From Methylocystis rosea (GTDB lineage: Bacteria; Pseudomonadota; Alphaproteobacteria; Rhizobiales; Beijerinckiaceae): a stretch of 64,000 nucleotides of DNA. Under the pieces are notes generated by a model. That model worked only from the letters and a program-made list of their open reading frames with translations. It did not search any database and was not told the origin of the DNA. Positions within the stretch are counted from its first letter, which is position 1; every line of letters begins with the position of its first letter. The DNA is taken from assembly GCF_003855495.1 (NCBI RefSeq), contig NZ_CP034086.1:186001-250000 (forward strand). The letters run 5' to 3'. The position numbers were made by a program, and so were the translations under genes. This document shows positions 58,168-64,000 of the stretch, piece by piece.

Positions 58168-59745
58168 ATGACTGGCGCAGCACGACGAGATGTTTTGATC
58201 GGGGCAGGGACATCCGCCATGGCGGCCGCGACCGCCCCATGGTCGCTCGGGGCGCTGGCTCAGAACACCCGTCCCCTTCCCGCATCGGAGTGGGACTACT
58301 GCACGATCAAAGACCTCTTCGCCGCTTTGCGGGCGCGAAAGATTTCCGCGCTGGAGCTCGCAGATCGCGCGATTGCGCGCATCGAGACGGCGGACCGGCG
58401 CGTCAATGCCGTCGTTGCCCGAGACTTCGAACGCGCGCGCGAGGCGGCCAAGGCGGCCGATGTCGCGCTGTCTCGCGGGGGAGCGGGCGCATTGCTTGGC
58501 GTCCCGATGACGGTGAAAGAATCTTTCAATATTGCCGGACTGCCGACGACCTGGGGCGACCCGCAGTTCAAGCGCTTCATGCCGCAAGAAGACGCCTTGG
58601 TCGTCGCTCGCTTAAAGAATGCGGGCGCTGTCATCCTCGGCAAGACCAATGTTCCGCTGATGCTGAGCGATTGGCAGACCTACAATGACATCTACGGCAC
58701 AACCAATAATCCTTGGAGTCTTCGGCTCACGCCAGGAGGATCCTCGGGCGGCTCGGCGGCGGCGCTTGCTTGCGGTTTCGGGCCGCTGTCGATCGGCTCG
58801 GACCGTGGCGGTTCGTTGCGCGCGCCAGCGCATTATTGCGGCGTCTATGCTCACAAGCCGACCTCTGGCCTTGTGCCTAATCGCGGACTGACCCCGCCGG
58901 GCGCCCCGCCTTTGCCGCGCCCTTGCGATCTCGGAGTCATCGGTCCAATGGCGAGAAGCGCTGCGGATCTCGCGCTTGCGCTCGATGTGATCGCCGGACC
59001 GGACGAGGAGCGCGCCGGCGCCGGCTACCGACTGGCTTTGCCCTCCGCGCGGCACGATAACCTCAAGGGCTTTCGCGTTCTCGTCATCGACACGCATCCG
59101 CTTGGCCGGACCGCGAACGTGGTGCGGGCGGCGCTCGGTCGATTGTCGGAGCGGCTCGTCCGTGCGGGGGCGAAACTCGCGCACGCCAGTCCTTTGCTGC
59201 CCGACCTTGCCGAATCGGCGCGCCTCTATGTTCGGCTGTTGTCCGCATTTTGGGGCGCGGATTTGCGACCCAGCGTCTATGCCAGGCTTCGCGGCGCGGC
59301 CGCAGCGCTGTCGCCCCGGAACCGGAGCCTCGCGGCCGAACGTACGCGCGGCGCGGTCATCAGCCATCGGGATTGGCTCGCGGCCGACGGGGCGCGGAGC
59401 GAACTTCAGGAGCGATGGCGAGAACTCTTTCGTGAGTGGGACGTCGTGCTCTGCCCGGCGATGCCGACGCCCGCTTTTCCGCACGATCATTCGTCGATCG
59501 AGTCGCGACGCATCGAGATCGACGGCCGCACCTACGCCTACCTCGATGCGCAAATCGTGTGGGCGGAGCTTGCCACGACCGCCGGCCTCCCGGCGACCGT
59601 GGCGCCGATCGATCGAACCGAGACCGGTTTGCCGATCGGCGTGCAGATCATAGGACCTTACCTCGAAGATCGCACCACGATCGGCTTCGCCGAACTCCTT
59701 GAGCGGGAGTTCGGCGGTTTCGCGCCTCCGCCGGACTATGCGTAG
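58168..59745 (+). CDS. Amidase-signature family hydrolase with twin-arginine-like N-terminus
   Basis: 525 residues. The Ser-cisSer-Lys triad is Lys117 (MTVKESFN), Ser192 (GGSSGGSAAALA) and Ser216 (GSDRGGSLRAPA). The N-terminus ARRDVLIGAG followed by a hydrophobic stretch and ALAQ resembles a Tat signal, suggesting a periplasmic, folded enzyme. It starts 48 bases after the dehydrogenase and ends the same-strand run, so it is probably the fourth gene of the RiPP operon. It may trim or hydrolyse the modified peptide, or confer immunity; its job there is inference. Confidence 0.82.
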   Translation: MTGAARRDVLIGAGTSAMAAATAPWSLGALAQNTRPLPASEWDYCTIKDLFAALRARKISALELADRAIARIETADRRVNAVVARDFERAREAAKAADVALSRGGAGALLGVPMTVKESFNIAGLPTTWGDPQFKRFMPQEDALVVARLKNAGAVILGKTNVPLMLSDWQTYNDIYGTTNNPWSLRLTPGGSSGGSAAALACGFGPLSIGSDRGGSLRAPAHYCGVYAHKPTSGLVPNRGLTPPGAPPLPRPCDLGVIGPMARSAADLALALDVIAGPDEERAGAGYRLALPSARHDNLKGFRVLVIDTHPLGRTANVVRAALGRLSERLVRAGAKLAHASPLLPDLAESARLYVRLLSAFWGADLRPSVYARLRGAAAALSPRNRSLAAERTRGAVISHRDWLAADGARSELQERWRELFREWDVVLCPAMPTPAFPHDHSSIESRRIEIDGRTYAYLDAQIVWAELATTAGLPATVAPIDRTETGLPIGVQIIGPYLEDRTTIGFAELLEREFGGFAPPPDYA

Positions 59746-59822
59746 GTGATGAGCGCGTCCGTAACGCCGTCATCGGCGCGCTTCGTTCCCAACTGGCGCA
59801 TCGCCGGTGTCGGCGAGCGGCT

Positions 59823-61694
59823 TCAGGTAGTCTCCATAACGCCAAGAACAGCGCTGACCTTCTGCGCCAACTGCTCGATCGAGAATGGCTTTGGCAGGAA
59901 ATTTACGCCGCGATCGAGCACGCCGTTGTGAATCACGGCGTTCCGCGAGAAGCCCGTTGTAAACACAATCTTCAGGTCGGGGCGACGGCGCAGCGCCTCT
60001 TCCGCGAGCGCGCGACCGTTCATGTCCGGCATGACAATGTCGGTGAATAGCAGATCGATATCAGGATTGGCGTTTATAAGCGCAAGCGCCTCGACGGCGC
60101 TCGCCGCAGCGAGCACGCTGTACCCCAAATCCTGGACCATCGCGACGGCGACGCTCCGCATCCGATCCTCGTCTTCGACGACGAGGATGAGCGTCTGCGG
60201 TGAACCTCGGAAAGCCATCCCGGCAGCGCTCGGCTCACGCCTTGGACCGGCGACTTCTCCCTCGCCAACGAAGCGTGGCAGATAGATCTTGACCGTCGTG
60301 CCCTGGCCAATCTCCGAATAGATTTTGATGTGTCCGCCTGACTGCTTGACGAAACCGAACACTTGACTGAGGCCGAGCCCCGTTCCTTTGCCAGGGCCTT
60401 TGGTGGTGAAGAATGGCTCAAAGGCTTTGGCGATAATTTCCGGCGGCATGCCGGTTCCGGAATCGCTGACGGCGACCAATACGTATTGACCCTCCTTCAC
60501 TTCGGCGTGTTCCCGCGCGTAGTTGTCGTCGATGTAAGCGTTCGAGGTCTCGATCGTCACCTTGCCTTCGTCGTTCATCGCATCGCGGGCGTTAACCGCC
60601 AGATTCAATATCGCGCTCTCAAGTTGGTTGGGGTCGACGTGGATCCGCCAGACCCCGCTCGCGAGAACCGTCTCGACGTTGATGGATTCGCCAAGGGTGC
60701 GCCGGATCATCTCCGCCATCCCGCCCACCAACTTATTGGCGTCCACGGTCTGGGGCGCGAGCGGCTGCTGACGCGAAAAGGCGAGCAGGCGATGAGTTAA
60801 GGCTGCCGCGCGATCGACGCATTCCATGGCCTTGTCGATCAAGCTATCCTTGTCGATCTCGCCGCGCGCCATCTTGCGCTTCAGGAGGTTGAGGCATCCG
60901 ACGATGACGGCAAGCATATTGTTGAAGTCATGCGCCAAGCCGCCCGTAAGCTGCCCGACTGCTTGCATTTTCTGCGCTTGCCTGAGTTGGCTTTCCACGC
61001 GTTCCCGCTGTTCGCTTTCCTCGGCGGCCTGCTTGAGCGCAATTCGAAGCGCGACATTGGCCGTCTGAAGTTCGGCGACCTGCCTCTGTCGGTCTTTGAG
61101 GGTCGCCCAACCCAGGAGAGCCGCTGACAGGAGAGCGCCTGCAACGCCAATCTGCGTCAACGTCACCGTCCAGCGCATTTCGGCGTTTCTCGTCGTCAAA
61201 AGGCGCTCTTCTTCGGCGAGCATTTCGGCAATGACGCTGCGCGCCTCGTTCATGAGCCGTTTGCCGATCTTAAGACCATCGGTCAAAGGCGCATCCGGCG
61301 CGACTTGGCGTTCCTGAATGCGCTTGCGTAACGAACCTAGTCTTTCTGCCGCGACCGAACGCAAGCGATCTAGTCGCTGCTTCTGCATTTCATTGTCTGA
61401 AACATTCCGCTCCAACGTCGCCCAGCGCTCGCCAATCGTTCGTTCAGCGTTACGGAAGGGCTCCAAAAACGTTTCGTCGCCGGTCAGCAAGAAGCCCCGC
61501 TGGCCTGTTTCCGCGTCCTGAAGGGTGGAGAGGGTTTGCAGAAGCGCCGTGCGCACATAGAGCGTGTGCTCGACCCATGTTTGCGCCGCCACCTGTTTTT
61601 GAAGCGAGATGGCGGCGCCGCCGATCGCCGCGACAAGGCATCCGAAGATGGCCCATGACACGGCCTTTTTCGGAAGCGTAACCGTTACTGTCAT
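59823..61694 (-). CDS. Hybrid sensor histidine kinase with CHASE3-type sensor
   Basis: 623 residues. A first membrane helix ([20 protein letters not shown]), a periplasmic helical CHASE3-like domain ([20 protein letters not shown]), and a second helix near residue 195 are followed by a coiled coil. The His-containing dimerisation motif is [14 protein letters not shown]. The ATPase domain has [20 protein letters not shown] and the G box [15 protein letters not shown]-terminal receiver has its phosphoacceptor Asp in [13 protein letters not shown]. No cognate regulator is adjacent. The ATG at 61694 was chosen over a TTG at 61712. It is convergent with the RiPP operon. Confidence 0.9.
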   Translation of the reverse strand: MTVTVTLPKKAVSWAIFGCLVAAIGGAAISLQKQVAAQTWVEHTLYVRTALLQTLSTLQDAETGQRGFLLTGDETFLEPFRNAERTIGERWATLERNVSDNEMQKQRLDRLRSVAAERLGSLRKRIQERQVAPDAPLTDGLKIGKRLMNEARSVIAEMLAEEERLLTTRNAEMRWTVTLTQIGVAGALLSAALLGWATLKDRQRQVAELQTANVALRIALKQAAEESEQRERVESQLRQAQKMQAVGQLTGGLAHDFNNMLAVIVGCLNLLKRKMARGEIDKDSLIDKAMECVDRAAALTHRLLAFSRQQPLAPQTVDANKLVGGMAEMIRRTLGESINVETVLASGVWRIHVDPNQLESAILNLAVNARDAMNDEGKVTIETSNAYIDDNYAREHAEVKEGQYVLVAVSDSGTGMPPEIIAKAFEPFFTTKGPGKGTGLGLSQVFGFVKQSGGHIKIYSEIGQGTTVKIYLPRFVGEGEVAGPRREPSAAGMAFRGSPQTLILVVEDEDRMRSVAVAMVQDLGYSVLAAASAVEALALINANPDIDLLFTDIVMPDMNGRALAEEALRRRPDLKIVFTTGFSRNAVIHNGVLDRGVNFLPKPFSIEQLAQKVSAVLGVMETT

Positions 61695-61872
61695 TTCCCA
61701 GGACCTCGCCAAACAGGCGACGCCATTAACTTACACAAGAGCAGTCATTGTCAAAATGCCCAACCCGGCCCGTGCGTCGTCCTTTCCGCATTATGCGTAA
61801 TCGTTATGTTTGAAAAAAGGGGACTGGCTTATCACGGCCCCGATCGAAGCCGTGCGCTCCAGACGCTTCAAT

Positions 61873-63330
61873 TCATGTTTGAGCCGCTTCAACATTATGA
61901 GCGGGAATGGTGTGGCTCGTCTTGTCCCAACTCAGCGGTTCCCCACGCGCTTTATGGCGCCATACGTAAATATAGAGTGCGCGCAACCCCGCGGAGAAAT
62001 TAATGAGGTTCGAGAAAACGACCCTCGGCGCCGCCATCAACCCTTGACCGAACCCATAGATCGACCTCGTAAAGATCATCCGCTGAACGAGCCGGTTGAT
62101 GAGCAACAGGATATTGACGAAGAACACCACCCGCAGTGTAGGGTCGAGCATTGCATAGCCGGCGATGCGCCATTCTTCGCTCAATGTTCCAAGGACAAGG
62201 ATCGCGATAGCGTTGAAAGCCAGGAAATAAGCCACGACGGCGATGATGCCGGACAGGATGCCCTTGCGATCGCGTAGAAAAAAGATTCTCTCGGCCAGCG
62301 TGTTTCCCCAGCCGAGCTTTGAGGCTCCCTGGAACCCGATTCCCAGAAGCCAGCGTGCGCGCTGGCGGTAGGCGGCTCGGTAGTCGCTCGGAAAATTTTC
62401 TCTCGTCGCGATCGCAAGCGGCTCCGCGATCCGTTGCACCTGATCGGCGCCCCGCGGAATATCGAGCGTATAGGGGGCCTCATTGAGAGCGAACGCGGCT
62501 TTCAGGCCAAGCGACTTCATGGCGAAGGCGACGTCGTAGTCCTCCGTCAAAGCGATGGGGTCGAACACCTCGCCCCGACGCCAGGACTTCAGAGCTTCGA
62601 TCGCTCTCCGGCTGAAGCAGGCGGCGACGCCGGCGCACGGAACTATGCCTGTAAGACGCTGCCGGACAAACAGATCCTTATTATGAAACTCCGCGAACTC
62701 ATCCATGTAGGTGCCAGCCGTCATTTGAAGGAGCGAGCGCCGAAAGGAATATACGGGGATCTGGATGAAATCGAAGGTGGCGATCAGCGCGCTGAACAAC
62801 GGAAATTCGAGCGGATGGATGACATCCTCGCTGTCGTGGAGCACATAGCCTTCAAACTTTATGTTTGCGGTTTTCTCAAATTCGCCGATTTGCGCGATGA
62901 TCGCATTGAGGCAATCGGCTTTCGTCGTCGGTCCGTTATGCGGACCGATCACGAGACGGATATTCTCTGGGAGTTCCGCCGCCGCCCTGAGCACTTCCCG
63001 CTGAGTCGCCGCATCATTCGGATAGGCGCCTACAAAAAAAACCGTCGTCGCGGAATGGGCGGCGTTGGTCTTCAACATTTCGTAAATGACAGCCTCTTCG
63101 CGCCAGGCCGGCACCATGACCGCGAGGGGGCGTTGCGGCTGTTCACGCAGCGCTTGTTCAGAAAGCTGAGAGCGTTCGGCGCGGATCGTTCCTGAAATTC
63201 TCATAACCCAATAGACAATGTCCACGAACACATCGTCGAGGCTATAAAGAATAATTGCGACGCCAAAAACAAAGAACAGTCCCACCAGCGCATCGACATA
63301 GGCGACCGTGGCGTCCGTCAGGTCAAACAT
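61873..63330 (-). CDS. NfrB-like membrane glycosyltransferase (family 2)
   Basis: 485 residues. An N-terminal helix (VDALVGLFFVFGVAIILYSL) is followed by a GT2 domain: AVMVPAWREEAVIYEMLKT, GPTTKADCLNAIIAQIGEFE, VLHDSEDVIHPLEFP, ALTEDYDVAFAMKSLGL, and the QxxRW-type QRARWLLGI. Closing membrane helices follow. It resembles the glycosyltransferase part of NfrB, used in bacterial surface polysaccharide export and phage N4 adsorption, but is shorter than full NfrB and lacks its C-terminal region. It is followed upstream on the strand by wecB. Confidence 0.85.
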   Translation of the reverse strand: MFDLTDATVAYVDALVGLFFVFGVAIILYSLDDVFVDIVYWVMRISGTIRAERSQLSEQALREQPQRPLAVMVPAWREEAVIYEMLKTNAAHSATTVFFVGAYPNDAATQREVLRAAAELPENIRLVIGPHNGPTTKADCLNAIIAQIGEFEKTANIKFEGYVLHDSEDVIHPLEFPLFSALIATFDFIQIPVYSFRRSLLQMTAGTYMDEFAEFHNKDLFVRQRLTGIVPCAGVAACFSRRAIEALKSWRRGEVFDPIALTEDYDVAFAMKSLGLKAAFALNEAPYTLDIPRGADQVQRIAEPLAIATRENFPSDYRAAYRQRARWLLGIGFQGASKLGWGNTLAERIFFLRDRKGILSGIIAVVAYFLAFNAIAILVLGTLSEEWRIAGYAMLDPTLRVVFFVNILLLINRLVQRMIFTRSIYGFGQGLMAAPRVVFSNLINFSAGLRALYIYVWRHKARGEPLSWDKTSHTIPAHNVEAAQT

Positions 63331-63442
63331 CCGTCGTCCCTAAGCTCTTCAGCCTCGCGTGTTCGGCAGGTCGAGCGCGCGCCGGACCTCTTGTTGTGCG
63401 CCATGCCGCGTTGTGGGCGGCATGGCGAAGCGCTGAAGCGGC

Positions 63443-64000
63443 CTAGGCCGCCGACAATGCGGGAACTGAGCGCACCAGTCGTGCGCGCATCGCGGCGACA
63501 ATCCGCTTCGCCGCCTGGCCGTCGCCATAAGGGAAAACCGGGACCGACATGCGTGCGTATAGCGCTGGATCGTCGCACAGCTGAGAGATCGCGCTCGACA
63601 CCGCGGCGGAGTTTGTGCCGACGACGCGAACCGCTCCGGCGCGAACCGCCTCCGGCCGTTCGGTGGTATTCCTCAGCACGAGGACGGGCTTGCCCAGCGC
63701 AGGCGCTTCCTCCTGGAGGCCGCCGCTGTCGGTGACGACGAGCCAGCATCTCTTCAGCGCGGCGACCATATCGGCGTAGCCGATCGCATCCGTAACCACG
63801 ATGCGCGGATGGCCGCCAAGAATCCGGCGCGCCGGCTCATGAGCGTTCGGATTGGGATGGCTGACGAAAAACACCCCGAGGTCATCATGCCGGTCGACCG
63901 CCGCCCTTATGCCCCGTAGCGCGCTTTCAATCGGCGCCCCGAAGCTTTCCCGCCGGTGCGCCGTCGCGAGAATGACTCTCGGCAATTTCGGAAACCCCTT
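63443..64000 (-). CDS. wecB: UDP-N-acetylglucosamine 2-epimerase (partial, 3' part)
   Basis: 185 residues of the C-terminal half; the 5' part runs past the window edge. Conserved WecB segments are ILATAHRRESFGAPIESALR, FVSHPNPNAHEPARR, VTDSGGLQEEAPALGKPVLV, LRNTTERPEAVRAG and VPVFPYGDGQAAKRIV. The enzyme makes UDP-N-acetylmannosamine for surface polysaccharides. It is upstream of the NfrB-like transferase on the same strand, so both may belong to one polysaccharide locus that continues to the right. Confidence 0.93.
   Translation of the reverse strand, partial: KGFPKLPRVILATAHRRESFGAPIESALRGIRAAVDRHDDLGVFFVSHPNPNAHEPARRILGGHPRIVVTDAIGYADMVAALKRCWLVVTDSGGLQEEAPALGKPVLVLRNTTERPEAVRAGAVRVVGTNSAAVSSAISQLCDDPALYARMSVPVFPYGDGQAAKRIVAAMRARLVRSVPALSAA

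Overview
The window comes from a GC-rich alphaproteobacterial chromosome, most likely from the Hyphomicrobiales (Rhizobiales). Squalene/hopanoid genes (hpnB-hpnC-hpnD-hpnE), a class I PHB synthase, a PmtA-like phospholipid methyltransferase and paired DnaK/DnaJ fit a Methylocystis/Methylosinus/Beijerinckiaceae-like organism. That placement is inference: no rRNA or methane oxidation gene is present. Coding density is high, and most genes are ordinary chromosomal housekeeping genes in short operons, many with ATGA or GTGA stop/start overlaps.

Layout. 0-8 kb: 5' part of an SbmA/YddA-like ABC exporter gene, ihfA, a nitrilase-family amidase, and an RND efflux operon (adaptor, pump, TetR) with an operator-like palindrome over its promoter. 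8-17.5 kb: dnaK with a heat-shock-type promoter, dnaJ, pmtA-like, pyrF, chaB-like, and hpnBCDE. 17.5-30.5 kb: two small exported metal-binding-like proteins, an amino acid permease, alanine dehydrogenase, phaC, a HupE/UreJ-2 protein, a ClC channel, tRNA-Tyr, DUF779 plus aldehyde dehydrogenase, and rdgB. 30.5-39 kb: an NtrC-type regulator, glutathione peroxidase, a fused outer-membrane porin, and the ATP-grasp/alpha-E/transglutaminase trio. 39-46 kb: a patch with an IS5 fragment, REP-like repeats, tRNA-Thr, ispA, HicAB, Uma2 and a broken HicA-like toxin beside its antitoxin. 46-53.4 kb: rpoD, dnaG, a BrnA-like remnant, and a TonB receptor next to nikR.

The most interesting part is 53.8-59.8 kb, a compact RiPP locus of the thiazole/oxazole-modified type. 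A 115-residue precursor ends in a Trp-Trp-Trp-Gly-Gly stretch and a 10-cysteine Cys-Arg-Gly/Cys-Gly repeat. It is followed by a fused E1-like/YcaO cyclodehydratase with two CxxC zinc motifs, a SagB-type azoline dehydrogenase with the Lys-Tyr motif, and an amidase-signature enzyme with a twin-arginine-like N-terminus. The 212-base gap between precursor and cyclodehydratase holds three strong hairpins. No dedicated transporter or leader protease is visible. The expected product is a highly cationic polythiazole peptide with no Ser- or Thr-derived rings.

59.8-64 kb: a hybrid sensor kinase, an NfrB-like membrane glycosyltransferase, and the 3' part of wecB, which runs off the window.
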